A stretch of 62,154 nt of DNA, taken from a virus. The stretch lies in IMG/VR virus record IMGVR_UViG_3300009183_004163, positions 1-62,154 of that record; one strand, written 5' to 3'. The translations under genes were made by a program, and so were the position numbers. Position 1 is the stretch's first letter; each line of letters begins with the position of its first letter. Positions 8,027 to 16,523 of the stretch are shown in pieces. Under the pieces are notes generated by a model. It was not told the origin of the DNA and made no database searches. It saw nothing but the letters and a program-made list of their open reading frames with translations.

Positions 8027-8832
8027 GAATATTATTAACGGGTGGCACTGGATTTATTGGAGGCTACCTTAAACAACATCTCAAACACGATGTTATTGCA
8101 CCCGCTTCAAAAGAAATTAATCTTTTAGATTTAAATTCAGTAACCAAGTTTTTAAAATCACAACAATTTGATGCTGTGGTACATTGTGCTGTGGTAGGCA
8201 GAGAAAGTGTGTATGCTATAGATCCCAAGATCGAAGAAAATAATCTGAGGATGTTTTATAATTTAGCTGTCAATAAAACATATTACGATAAGTTTATTAA
8301 TTTTGGCAGTGGTGCAGAGTTTGATATTGACACTGATATTTGTGAAGCGTCCGAGGAAGAAATTTGGACCAGGAATCCCAATCATAGCTATGGGCGTAGT
8401 AAAAACGTCATAGCCAAGTTTGCACAAACCATGCCAAATTTTTACAATCTACGAATCTTTGGTTGTTTTGATAGCAGTGAAGGCAACACCCGCCTGTTAC
8501 AATTGTTTACTAAAAAATGCCAACTCAACGAATCATTGTTGATTTCTAAAGACCGTTTGTTTGATATGATCAGTGCTCAGGACCTATTAACTGTGGTCGA
8601 AGCCGTTTTGGCTAAACAAATACATGACAACGACCTAAATATAGTGTATAATAAAAAATATTATCTTAGTGAGATCGTAAAAATGTATGCACAGTTACAC
8701 CATCTAGACAGCAAGTTGATTCAAGTGTCTGGGCACGACACAAACTCATACACCGGTAACGGAACCCGACTGAATCAGTATCAACTACCGTTATTGGGTT
8801 TAGAACAATCTCTTAAAATTTACAACACATGA
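8023..8832 (+). CDS. NAD(P)-dependent sugar reductase/epimerase (extended SDR)
   Basis: 269 residues. GGTGFIGG at 7-14 is the cofactor motif; FGSGAEF (94-100) and Y123/K127 (YGRSK) complete the catalytic site. Length and pattern fit 4-ketoreductases or epimerases that finish deoxysugars. As last enzyme of the run dehydratase, E1-like, TPP enzyme, SDR, it may reduce the remaining keto group. It overlaps both neighbours by 4 bases. Confidence 0.8.
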   Translation: MRILLTGGTGFIGGYLKQHLKHDVIAPASKEINLLDLNSVTKFLKSQQFDAVVHCAVVGRESVYAIDPKIEENNLRMFYNLAVNKTYYDKFINFGSGAEFDIDTDICEASEEEIWTRNPNHSYGRSKNVIAKFAQTMPNFYNLRIFGCFDSSEGNTRLLQLFTKKCQLNESLLISKDRLFDMISAQDLLTVVEAVLAKQIHDNDLNIVYNKKYYLSEIVKMYAQLHHLDSKLIQVSGHDTNSYTGNGTRLNQYQLPLLGLEQSLKIYNT

Positions 8833-9326
8833 AAAAAATCTACTATTCCTGGCAAGATGTTGAATGTCAAACACAAGAAATCCTACGTCAACTACAACGT
8901 GATGCATGGATACCCGATTATGTAGTAGGTCTTACCCGTGGCGGATTGGTTCCAGCTAACCTTATTAGTCAATATCTAGCAGTTCCAATGGAAACGCTCA
9001 AAGTAAGCCTGCGTGATGATAACAGTCAGCCCGAAAGCAACTTGTGGATGGCCGAGGATGCTTACAATGGTAAAAAGATCCTTATTGTAGACGACATTAA
9101 CGATTCAGGTGCTACTTTAAACTGGATCAAACAAGATTGGCAAGATAACTGTTTGCCCGAAGCCGACCGCTGGTTTAAGTTATGGGGCGACCATGTACGT
9201 GTTGCTGTGTTGGTAGATAACGAAGCAAGCGCCAGCGAATTAAATATCAATTACAATGCTGTTGACCTAAATAAAGCTGAGGAGGATTGCTGGGTTGTGT
9301 TTCCTTGGGAGGATTGGTGGAAATGA
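8829..9326 (+). CDS. Phosphoribosyltransferase (hypoxanthine/xanthine-type)
   Basis: 165 residues. The PRPP-binding motif KILIVDDINDSGATL (83-97; D88, D89) and VVGLTRGGLVPANL (32-45) define a type I PRTase. Such enzymes couple a purine or related base to PRPP to form a nucleotide. With queE/queD near, salvage of a purine or a 7-deazapurine is imaginable, but the base is unknown. ATGA overlap with the next gene. Confidence 0.85.
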   Translation: MKKIYYSWQDVECQTQEILRQLQRDAWIPDYVVGLTRGGLVPANLISQYLAVPMETLKVSLRDDNSQPESNLWMAEDAYNGKKILIVDDINDSGATLNWIKQDWQDNCLPEADRWFKLWGDHVRVAVLVDNEASASELNINYNAVDLNKAEEDCWVVFPWEDWWK

Positions 9327-9532
9327 AAATACATTATAGAGAACCTACTGTAGTAGAACAGATGAATAATGCCATTAAGGTCAGCGACGAAGCTAATAGA
9401 AAACCCATTGATTATTTTGAATTAACCAGCCAGGAGCTGAATTCTAACTACAGCAATTTTGATAAAACTACGGGCAAGGACAATACAACTGCCTATTCAT
9501 ACAAGGGCGTTGCAATAAAGGTTAAAGAATGA
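9323..9532 (+). CDS. Small protein of unknown function (69 aa)
   Basis: The ATG at 9323 overlaps the stop of the phosphoribosyltransferase gene (ATGA), which decides the start over a longer upstream option. Polar protein (MKIHYREPTVVEQMNNAI...), no family recognised. Its stop overlaps queE by ATGA, so it is inside one coupled operon. Confidence 0.65.
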   Translation: MKIHYREPTVVEQMNNAIKVSDEANRKPIDYFELTSQELNSNYSNFDKTTGKDNTTAYSYKGVAIKVKE

Positions 9533-10392
9533 AAATTAAAGTCAGCGAATTATTTTATAGTCTTCAAGGAGAAGGTCGATTTGTTGGGGTACCCAGCGTG
9601 TTCTTAAGAACATATGGTTGCAATTTTACGTGTAGTTCGTTTGGGTGCAAGCCAGGCGAAAAGTCAACAGGTGCAGATGAGGTGGCAGAAGTAGTTCACT
9701 TGTATGATAAGTTTACAGATTTGCCATTGGTGGAAACCGGATGCGATAGTTATGCAAGTTGGCATCCAGCATTCAAGCATCTAAGTCCTAACATGCCAAC
9801 AGAAGATCTAGTTGCCAACATGTTGTTGTTGACTCCCAACAACCATTGGATGCAAAACAACGGTAATGATGTACACTTGGTTATTACAGGTGGTGAGCCT
9901 TTGCTGGGCTGGCAACGTGCTTACGAAGAATTGCTAAGTCATCCTGACATGGCCGACCTCAAGAACATCACATTTGAAACGAACGGCACTCAAGCACTAC
10001 AAGACGGTTTCAAACATTATGCTTATAACAGACATTTGCTTAACGGCACAGAGTTTACATTCAGTGTGAGTGCTAAATTAAGTGCGTCTGGCGAGAAAGC
10101 CGAAGATGCTATTTGCCCTGACATTGTCAAAAGCTACCAAGATTTAAATGTTGGGCCTGTGTATCTTAAGTTTGTAGTTGAAACTGAAGAACACGTCAAC
10201 GAAGCGGTGCAAGCTGTAGATCAGTATCGTGCGGCAGGATTTACAGGGCTAGTCTATCTAATGCCACAAGGCGGTGTTGTTGATCCATATGAATCAAACA
10301 AGTTAAACATTGCCAACATCTGCTGTGAACGTGGATTTAACTATAGCCCACGCTTGCATGTGGACTTGTGGGGCAACGGCTGGGGCAAATGA
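9529..10392 (+). CDS. queE: 7-carboxy-7-deazaguanine synthase (radical SAM)
   Basis: 287 residues. QueE rearranges 6-carboxytetrahydropterin (QueD product) to 7-carboxy-7-deazaguanine using SAM and a 4Fe-4S cluster. SELFYSLQGEGRFVGVPSVF is the family N terminus. The cluster motif is split: C31 and C35 (CNFTC) are followed by an insert and then GCDSYASW with C72, which lines up with the usual third cysteine of CDTxY. I recall this insert from other phage QueE proteins. LVITGGEPLL (about 119-128) is the SAM-binding GGE motif. No queC is visible in the window. Overlaps the next gene by ATGA. Confidence 0.88.
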   Translation: MKIKVSELFYSLQGEGRFVGVPSVFLRTYGCNFTCSSFGCKPGEKSTGADEVAEVVHLYDKFTDLPLVETGCDSYASWHPAFKHLSPNMPTEDLVANMLLLTPNNHWMQNNGNDVHLVITGGEPLLGWQRAYEELLSHPDMADLKNITFETNGTQALQDGFKHYAYNRHLLNGTEFTFSVSAKLSASGEKAEDAICPDIVKSYQDLNVGPVYLKFVVETEEHVNEAVQAVDQYRAAGFTGLVYLMPQGGVVDPYESNKLNIANICCERGFNYSPRLHVDLWGNGWGK

Positions 10393-10625
10393 TGGGTGCC
10401 GGTTACTATTCTCCTGGTGTAGATGCTTACGATCACTTTTATCATAAAGCATTTTGGCGACTAAGATTTTTATGGTGGCCTAAACGTAGTGACATAACAG
10501 GACATTGGTTATGGTTACGCCAAGCGTACGAAGGTACGGCAATGTATCATGGGCCAGGCGAAGCTGTGTTTGAGTTTAGATATCACGAGCCCAAAGAACA
10601 TTTAATATGGAATTTAAAGAAATGA
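10389..10625 (+). CDS. Small protein, member of the phage small-paralogue family (78 aa)
   Basis: The ATG at 10389 sits in an ATGA overlap with queE. The protein is rich in W, Y and H (WRLRFLWWPKRSDITGHWLW) and ends VFEFRYHEPKEHLIWNLKK. That ending resembles the C termini of the small proteins encoded at 29.8-32.0 kb and 38.9 kb: a beta strand, an acidic turn, then an aromatic-x-L-basic ending. Function unknown. Confidence 0.65.
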   Translation: MMGAGYYSPGVDAYDHFYHKAFWRLRFLWWPKRSDITGHWLWLRQAYEGTAMYHGPGEAVFEFRYHEPKEHLIWNLKK

Positions 10626-11368
10626 AATTACAAGATCGTATCACCGCCTGGATTCGAGACTATGCCGCCACAGCTGGTATGCGCAGTTTAGTAGTTGGTA
10701 TCAGCGGTGGTATTGATAGTGCTGTAGTCAGCGCACTCTGCGCTAGAACTGGCTTGCACACAGTAGCAGTAACTATGCCTATTCGTCAACGTCCAGACTT
10801 ACACGATCTCAGTATGCAACAAGGTGTTTGGCTGACACAAAACTTTGACAATGTGCGCCACGACATCATTGATTTAACTTCAACATTTGATGAGTTTGAA
10901 GGCCGATTGGCTACCTACAACAGTTTGTTGGGGTTTGCCAACAGTCGTAGTCGACTACGCATGGTTACCCTGTATCAAATTGCTCAAACAGTTGGTGGTC
11001 TTGTGGTAGGCACTGGCAACAAGGTAGAAGACTTTGGTGTGGGATTTTATACCAAGTACGGTGATGGTGGGGTGGACATCAGTCCCATTGCTGACTGTTA
11101 CAAAACAGAAGTATGGCAAATGGGCCGTGAACTAGGTGTGTTACAAGATATTATCAATGCGGCACCCACAGATGGCTTATGGGATGATGGGCGTACCGAT
11201 GAAGATCAACTGGGTATGAGCTATGCTGATTTAGAAGTTGCTATGCGTATGGATCTAGGTGAAATTAAATCCGCTGTGCCAGAACTTGTGGCTAACTTGG
11301 AAAAATTTCGTACTATACAAGCCCGTAGTTTGCACAAAATGAATCCTATTCCTGTATTTAAAAAATAA
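10622..11368 (+). CDS. nadE: NH3-dependent NAD+ synthetase
   Basis: 248 residues from the ATG at 10622, chosen because it overlaps the previous stop by ATGA; an ATG 15 bases upstream is possible. The PP-loop VVGISGGIDSAVV is at the N terminus. GTGNKVEDFGVGFYTKYGDG, then SPIADCYKTEVW and PTDGLWDDGRTDEDQLG are NadE signatures. The enzyme amidates nicotinic acid adenine dinucleotide to NAD+ using ATP and ammonia. There is no N-terminal glutaminase domain. A phage copy may keep NAD+ up during infection or counter NAD-depleting defences; that part is inference. QueC was considered and rejected. Confidence 0.93.
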   Translation: MKLQDRITAWIRDYAATAGMRSLVVGISGGIDSAVVSALCARTGLHTVAVTMPIRQRPDLHDLSMQQGVWLTQNFDNVRHDIIDLTSTFDEFEGRLATYNSLLGFANSRSRLRMVTLYQIAQTVGGLVVGTGNKVEDFGVGFYTKYGDGGVDISPIADCYKTEVWQMGRELGVLQDIINAAPTDGLWDDGRTDEDQLGMSYADLEVAMRMDLGEIKSAVPELVANLEKFRTIQARSLHKMNPIPVFKK

Positions 11369-11387
11369 TAGGATTTGTTGGTATTGG

Positions 11388-11395
11388 TATAAATA
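11388..11395 (+). promoter_or_regulatory. TATAAATA box (late promoter-like)
   Basis: TATAAATA ends 5 bases before the ATG at 11401, with no ribosome binding site between, in the only gap (32 bases) between nadE and the endonuclease gene. It would give a leaderless transcript. Confidence 0.5.
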
Positions 11396-11400
11396 TATGT

Positions 11401-12069
11401 ATGAATACCACATACCAACCTTACACTTATTTGATCGGATGGCAAGAACAACAAAAATACTACTATGGCGTAAGATACGCTAAAAATTGTTCTCCTGGAG
11501 ATTTCTGGACCAAATATTTTACCTCATCTCCTGCTGTTTTGGCTATGCGGTTAAAGCACGGAGACCCAGATATTATACAAATTAGAAAAACTTTCTCAAC
11601 TAAAGAACAAGCAAGGCAGTGGGAAACACGAGTATTAACCAAAATGAAAGTTGTTGTTCGTGAAGATTTTCTTAACAAAAACGATGCTCCTGCACCTCCA
11701 ATTAATGATCGAGTTATGTCATCTGAAACCAAGGCAAAAATTAGTTCGGTTCATAAAGGAAAACCAAAATCAGAAGCACATAAACAAAAAATTAGAGAGG
11801 CCAGAGCACAGCAAGTAAATACTAGGAAGGGTATTCCAACATCTAAAGAAACAAAGCAAAAACTTAGAGAAGCAAACTTAGGAAAAACATATTCAGAAGA
11901 TGTTAATTCTAAAAAAGGTCAAAAAAAGGAATTGCATTGGACTTACGGAAAACCAAGAGCAGAAGAAACAAAGCAAAAACTTAGAGAAGCAAATTTAGGA
12001 AAAGTTTTGTCAGAAGAAACAAAACAAAAAATGCGTGGGCCAAGATTAAAATTAAAGGATATTGAATGA
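11401..12069 (+). CDS. GIY-YIG homing endonuclease with NUMOD3 repeats
   Basis: 222 residues. The N-terminal YTYLIGWQEQQKYYYGVRYA is a GIY-YIG nuclease core (Y-L-I-G ... Y-Y-G). From about residue 105, repeated SSETKAKISSVHKGKPKSE-type units (at least four) are NUMOD3 DNA-binding modules, as in Seg and group I intron endonucleases. Such genes copy themselves into unoccupied sites. It stands free between nadE and the sugar dehydrogenase gene, has its own TATAAATA box and ends in ATGA overlap with the next gene. No intron is obvious around it. The nuclease core is short for the class, so activity is likely but not certain. Confidence 0.85.
   Translation: MNTTYQPYTYLIGWQEQQKYYYGVRYAKNCSPGDFWTKYFTSSPAVLAMRLKHGDPDIIQIRKTFSTKEQARQWETRVLTKMKVVVREDFLNKNDAPAPPINDRVMSSETKAKISSVHKGKPKSEAHKQKIREARAQQVNTRKGIPTSKETKQKLREANLGKTYSEDVNSKKGQKKELHWTYGKPRAEETKQKLREANLGKVLSEETKQKMRGPRLKLKDIE
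11848..12003 (+). repeat. 39-bp direct repeat inside the endonuclease gene (two copies)
   Basis: Copies at 11848-11886 and 11965-12003 differ at one base. They encode two NUMOD3 units (ETKQKLREANLGK), so this is a recent duplication inside the DNA-binding part rather than a separate element. Confidence 0.85.
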
Positions 12070-13307
12070 AAAAATGTAAGGTGGGATTCATCGGAATTGG
12101 AAAATTAGGATTAGACTGTGCCGAAGTATTTGCTGAAAAGCACGAAGTACGCGGTTACGACATTTACCCACGCACTAGCGATTCAGTAAAAGTATGCAGT
12201 ATCAAAGAGCTTGTTGAAGAAAGCGAATGGATTTTTATTGCTGTTCCCACTCCACACGCCGAAGGTTACGATGGAAGTGTTCCGTCAAGTCATATGACTC
12301 CCCGAGACTTTGGGCATGATGCTGTTATTGATGCTATTACTAAAGTGAATCAATATGCTACTAGCCCCAAAAAAGTAGTATTGATTAGTACAGTACTACC
12401 TGGAACAACTCGCAACAAGTTTGTTCCACTACTAGATACTAAACACCAATTTGTTTACAATCCTTATTTAATTGCTATGGGTTCAGTTAAGTGGGACATG
12501 GTCAACCCTGAGATGATTATGTTGGGCACAGTGGATGGTAGTTTAACTGGCGTAGCTGGTGAACTTAAAGACTTGTACAAAACTATCATGCAAAACAATC
12601 CACGCTACGAAGTCGGCACATGGGATGAGTGCGAAGCTATTAAGATTTTCTACAACACATTTATCAGTGCCAAGGTCGGCCTAGTTAACATGGTACAAGA
12701 CTTTGCTATGAAGATTGGCAACATCAACGTTGACGTTGTTACAGATGCCCTGGCCAAGAGCACAATGCGTATCATGGGTCCCAAATACATGACAGCAGGC
12801 ATGGGTGATGCAGGTGCTTGCCATCCTAGAGATAACATTGCCTTGCGTTGGTTAGCTGAAGAGTATGATATTGGTTACGACTTGTTTGACACTGTCATGC
12901 ATGCTAGAGAAATTCAAGCAAAGAACTTGGCCTTGTTCCTAGTTGAGCAGGCCAAGAAACACAACTTGCCTGTGGTCATTCACGGTAAAGCCTACAAGCC
13001 AGATGTTGAATACTGCATCGGTAGTTATAGCACATTGGTTGGATTCTATGTAGCCGAGGCTGGGCATAGTGTCAGCTATGTTGATCCACTTGCTGATAAT
13101 TGCGACGATGTAGTTGTTACTGTAGATCACCCAGCAGTGTTTTTATGGGCACACAATCGTAAGATCACATACGAGTATACCGGTGACCAACTAGATACAC
13201 AACCGTATTGTACAATCTTACCAGGAAGTGTTATTGTTGACCCATGGCGCAAATTACCCGTTGACATGCAGGATATAACTGTAGTACACTATGGTAATAC
13301 TCGATAG
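12066..13307 (+). CDS. UDP-glucose/GDP-mannose 6-dehydrogenase family protein
   Basis: 413 residues. The N-terminal Rossmann motif is GFIGIGKLG (7-15); IFIAVPTP (56-63) is the second nucleotide signature; the catalytic cysteine is C252 in GDAGACHPRDN (family GGxCxPKD). HGKAYKPDVEYCIGS is the C-terminal UDP-binding region (usually KPxxxDxRxSP). The family oxidises the C6 hydroxyl of a nucleotide sugar to a carboxylate using two NAD+. The relaxed motifs suggest a different sugar from UDP-glucose. It starts by ATGA overlap with the endonuclease gene. Confidence 0.85.
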   Translation: MKKCKVGFIGIGKLGLDCAEVFAEKHEVRGYDIYPRTSDSVKVCSIKELVEESEWIFIAVPTPHAEGYDGSVPSSHMTPRDFGHDAVIDAITKVNQYATSPKKVVLISTVLPGTTRNKFVPLLDTKHQFVYNPYLIAMGSVKWDMVNPEMIMLGTVDGSLTGVAGELKDLYKTIMQNNPRYEVGTWDECEAIKIFYNTFISAKVGLVNMVQDFAMKIGNINVDVVTDALAKSTMRIMGPKYMTAGMGDAGACHPRDNIALRWLAEEYDIGYDLFDTVMHAREIQAKNLALFLVEQAKKHNLPVVIHGKAYKPDVEYCIGSYSTLVGFYVAEAGHSVSYVDPLADNCDDVVVTVDHPAVFLWAHNRKITYEYTGDQLDTQPYCTILPGSVIVDPWRKLPVDMQDITVVHYGNTR

Positions 13308-13313
13308 GAAACC

Positions 13314-13697
13314 ATGCTAAAAATATTTGACATCTTTAAAAAGAAAAAGGCCATTGCCGCCGAGCAACCAACGGCTCCACAAAAAACGGAGAAAGAGATT
13401 GCTAACGAAAAAGGCGAGCCTTATGTCAATATTGTTAGCATGGAGATTGACCCCGAAAACATACAAGCTGGCGCATTTGAACTAGACTGGAACGATAAGT
13501 TTGTAGCTAATCTAGTTCGTGCTGGCTACCAAATGGATTCTAAAGACACAGATGCTGATATTGTAGACCGTTGGTTTACAGCAGTATGTCGCAATGTGGT
13601 TTTGGAAACTTACGAGCAGTACGAAGCTATGAATCCCGAACGTGACCGTGTGGTAAAAACTCGCAACATTGGTGATGGCAGATCTGAAGTATCATGA
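13314..13697 (+). CDS. Conserved phage protein of unknown function (127 aa)
   Basis: A ribosome binding site (GGAAACC) lies before the ATG. The N-terminal FDIFKKKK is strongly basic; FELDWNDKFVANLVRAGYQM and CRNVVLETYEQYEAM are conserved-looking blocks that I associate with hypothetical proteins of T4-like cyanophages. No enzymatic motif. Stop overlaps the next start. Confidence 0.75.
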   Translation: MLKIFDIFKKKKAIAAEQPTAPQKTEKEIANEKGEPYVNIVSMEIDPENIQAGAFELDWNDKFVANLVRAGYQMDSKDTDADIVDRWFTAVCRNVVLETYEQYEAMNPERDRVVKTRNIGDGRSEVS

Positions 13698-14398
13698 TGC
13701 TATATGTCAACGGTGACAGTCACACTGCTGGTGCCGAGGCTGTAAATCCTCATGCATTTGCCGAAGACGATCCTGCCTTATTTTATCTAGGTCGTGCGCC
13801 GCACCCGGACAATCTTGCAGTCAGTTGGGGCAAGATATTAAGTTTGGCACTTAGATCGGGTCTTCGATGTGATGCTGAGAGTGCTAGTAGTAACGCTCGT
13901 ATCATAAGAACTACACGTAACTGGTTAGCCGGCGGCGGCAATGCCCATCCAGATCAGTTGGTCATCATACAATGGTCAACTTGGGAACGAGAAGAATGGT
14001 TGCATAACGAAACTTATTACCAAGTTGGTGCCAGCGGAATTGATCATGTTCCACAGGATTTGCAAGAAACGTATAGAAACTACGTGCTTGGTACTGATTG
14101 GAAAATCAAAACTGAACAGGCACATGAAGAAATTTGGCAGTTTCATGCCGAATTGAAAAACCAAGATATTAAACATATTTTTTTCAATGGCAATAATGAT
14201 TTTAGTAACATCACCGATCAAAAAAATTGGGGAGTTAATTACATTGGCCCGTATAATCCCGCTCAAACGTATGATGCTATTATCCGATCAACCGGCATAG
14301 AAACAGTCATGCCCAACTCATGGCATTTTGGACGAGATGGCCACTCAAGTTTTGCTCGTTTTATTCTCAATTACATCATGTCCAATAAGTTTGTCTAA
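13694..14398 (+). CDS. SGNH/GDSL-type hydrolase
   Basis: 234 residues. Block I LYVNGDSHTAG has the nucleophile serine in GDS; a middle block SSNARIIRTT supplies asparagine; the C-terminal DGHSSFARF gives the DxxH catalytic pair. These proteins are esterases or acyltransferases, often acting on sugars. Two adjacent ATGs exist (13694 and 13697); the first overlaps the previous stop by ATGA. Substrate unknown. Confidence 0.8.
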   Translation: MMLYVNGDSHTAGAEAVNPHAFAEDDPALFYLGRAPHPDNLAVSWGKILSLALRSGLRCDAESASSNARIIRTTRNWLAGGGNAHPDQLVIIQWSTWEREEWLHNETYYQVGASGIDHVPQDLQETYRNYVLGTDWKIKTEQAHEEIWQFHAELKNQDIKHIFFNGNNDFSNITDQKNWGVNYIGPYNPAQTYDAIIRSTGIETVMPNSWHFGRDGHSSFARFILNYIMSNKFV

Positions 14399-15486
14399 TG
14401 AATCTTAATACTTATTGTTCATTACCGTTTTCAGGTTTTGATAACAGAACCTCATCCGCATGTTGTTGGTTGAAATTAGATGAGAAAGTAAATTCATTTG
14501 CAGAAATGCAACAATCTACAGAAATACATGAATTACAACAAACATTATTGTCAGGAGTTAGACACTCTAAATGTGGTGCATGCTGGGAAAGTGAAGATTT
14601 CAATATTATAAGTATGCGTCAAACAGTTTTATTAAACAAAAATGAAGACGAAATTATTAAAGAAATCACGCATAAGAAATTAAAATATCTAGTTATTGAT
14701 AGCGGAAATGTTTGTAATCTTGCATGCCGTACGTGCGGGCCATCGGCAAGTTCAGGCCTTATAAAAGAATTTAGAGTAAGGTATGGGCAAGATTATTACC
14801 GTATAAAAAAAACAAAAATTGATTCTCTGCTAGAAGAGGATTACAGTGACTTAATTCGCATAGATATTCTAGGGGGTGAACCTTTTCAAAATTTAGATCA
14901 TTTAATGGTGCTTGAAAAAATTATTACTAATGGTAATAGTAAAAATATTACGCTTAGTTATACTACTAATGCTACTACAAAATTATCACCGCAGATTTAC
15001 AATTTATTCTCCAACTTTAAAAAAGTAAATTTAATAGTATCAATTGATGCTACTCATATGCAATTTGAATATATTCGAACCAATGGTATATGGAATGATG
15101 TTGTTAGTAATATTAATGAATGGCGTTCTAAGTTTTACAATATTAGATTGTCCGGTCACCCAACTATTAGTGCATTGAATGTTTTGTATCTTGATGAATT
15201 GTATACATGGTACCAAGCTAACAATATAGATTATAATTTTGTTATGGGTGCTAACATTCCTGAATATTCGTTTTCTTTATTCACAGACAACCAAAAAAGT
15301 CTAATTATCAGTAAATTATCTAACTCAATGTTTAACATGGCTCAGATTAAAGATCATGTACGCTCATCAAACTATGATTCTAGCCTACTAAGTAAATTTT
15401 ATGAATCTACTAATTTTACCAAATCTTTTAAAGGTCTTGATATTGAGGAGTATCTTCCACGGTTAACTGAATTATTAAAAAAATAG
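14398..15486 (+). CDS. Radical SAM protein with N-terminal cysteine-rich (twitch-like) region
   Basis: 362 residues. C106, C110 and C113 (CNLACRTC) bind the SAM cluster, and ILGGEPF is the GGE motif. The N-terminal 65 residues carry C7 (YCSLPF), C22-C23 and C59/C62 (CGAC), the layout that recurs in six genes at 53-62 kb and is usually taken as an auxiliary iron-sulphur region. Substrate unknown. It starts by TAATG overlap with the SGNH gene. Base composition looks richer in A+T than its neighbours, so it may have been acquired separately. Confidence 0.85.
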   Translation: MNLNTYCSLPFSGFDNRTSSACCWLKLDEKVNSFAEMQQSTEIHELQQTLLSGVRHSKCGACWESEDFNIISMRQTVLLNKNEDEIIKEITHKKLKYLVIDSGNVCNLACRTCGPSASSGLIKEFRVRYGQDYYRIKKTKIDSLLEEDYSDLIRIDILGGEPFQNLDHLMVLEKIITNGNSKNITLSYTTNATTKLSPQIYNLFSNFKKVNLIVSIDATHMQFEYIRTNGIWNDVVSNINEWRSKFYNIRLSGHPTISALNVLYLDELYTWYQANNIDYNFVMGANIPEYSFSLFTDNQKSLIISKLSNSMFNMAQIKDHVRSSNYDSSLLSKFYESTNFTKSFKGLDIEEYLPRLTELLKK

Positions 15487-15515
15487 TTGACTAAAAAATT
15501 TATTTTTGCTATACT
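15487..15515 (+). promoter_or_regulatory. Promoter of the exonuclease gene (leaderless)
   Basis: TTGACT (15487-15492), 17-base spacer, TATACT (15510-15515). The ATG at 15522 is 6 bases after the -10, so transcription should start at or next to the start codon. Confidence 0.7.
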
Positions 15516-15521
15516 TATAGC

Positions 15522-16523
15522 ATGAAATATGTACTTATAGATACTGCCAATTTATTCTTTCGTGCCAGACATGGTGCTTTTCGTGCCTCAGATACTTGGG
15601 AAAAAGTTGGCTTTGCACTACACGTTACCCTGATGGCTGCCAACAAAATGGCCCGTAGATTTGAAGCGGATCATGTGGTTTTTGCCTTAGAAGGGCGCAG
15701 TTGGCGCAAGGATCACTATAAGCCTTATAAAGCTAATCGCGCTGTAGCTAGACAAGCCCTAACAGAGGCAGAGCAAGAAGAAGATAAAATGTTCTGGGAA
15801 ACCTATGACAATTTGACTAAATACTTGAGTGAGAGGACCAACTGTAGTGTACTACGTTGTCCAACCGCAGAAGGTGACGATATCATAGCTCGCTGGATTG
15901 CTTTACATCCCCAAGACCAACATGTGGTAATTTCAAGCGACACCGACTTTGTACAATTGCTTGCTCCCAATGTAACACAATACAATGGCATTACAGATGA
16001 ATTACACACCATAGAAGGGATCTTTGATGCCAAAGGTAAACCAGTTATTGACAAGAAAACAAAAGAGCCTAAGACAATTCCTGATCCGCAGTGGCTTCTC
16101 TTCGAGAAGTGTATGCGCGGTGACAGCTCAGATAATGTGTTCTCGGCATTCCCTGGCGTTCGGACGAAAGGCACTAAAAACAAAGTTGGCCTTCAGGAAG
16201 CGTATTCAGACAAGAATCGAAAAGGCTATAACTGGAACAACATGATGTTGCAACGATGGACTGATCCAGATGGTGCGGAGCATAGAGTATTGGATGACTA
16301 CGAACGCAACAGAACGCTGATTGATTTAACAGCACAGCCTGAAGAAATTAAGGCAACAGTAGATGCCGCCATACGCGAGCAGATTAGTCACAAAGACATA
16401 GGACAAGTGGGTGTACGATTTATGCAATTCTGTGGCAAGTATGAATTGAACAAGTGTAGTGAAAGTGCAGACAGTTTTGGACGTTGGTTAAACGAAACCT
16501 ATAAAGGTGTATTGAATGGCTAA
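15522..16523 (+). CDS. 5'-3' exonuclease / flap endonuclease (T4 RNase H type)
   Basis: 333 residues. Acidic metal-binding motifs of the FEN family are visible: VLIDTANLFFRARH (D7), FALEGRSWRKDHYK, AEGDDIIARW, SSDTDFVQL and GDSSDNVFSAFPGVRTKG, the last being the helix-hairpin-helix. T4 RNase H removes RNA primers and flaps behind the fork. The start is fixed by a promoter 6 bases upstream and the lack of a ribosome binding site. An insert (DAKGKPVIDKKTKEPKTIPD) separates the DTD and GDSSD blocks. Confidence 0.92.
   Translation: MKYVLIDTANLFFRARHGAFRASDTWEKVGFALHVTLMAANKMARRFEADHVVFALEGRSWRKDHYKPYKANRAVARQALTEAEQEEDKMFWETYDNLTKYLSERTNCSVLRCPTAEGDDIIARWIALHPQDQHVVISSDTDFVQLLAPNVTQYNGITDELHTIEGIFDAKGKPVIDKKTKEPKTIPDPQWLLFEKCMRGDSSDNVFSAFPGVRTKGTKNKVGLQEAYSDKNRKGYNWNNMMLQRWTDPDGAEHRVLDDYERNRTLIDLTAQPEEIKATVDAAIREQISHKDIGQVGVRFMQFCGKYELNKCSESADSFGRWLNETYKGVLNG

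Noticed and set aside
10622-11368. PP-loop protein downstream of queE as the missing QueC
   Set aside because: The SGGIDS loop is shared, but KVEDFGVGF, KYGDG and the DGRTDEDQLG block are NadE signatures.
11848-12003. CRISPR or mobile-element repeat
   Set aside because: The two 39-bp copies are in frame within the endonuclease and encode NUMOD3 units. No CRISPR array or insertion-sequence ends were seen anywhere in the window.
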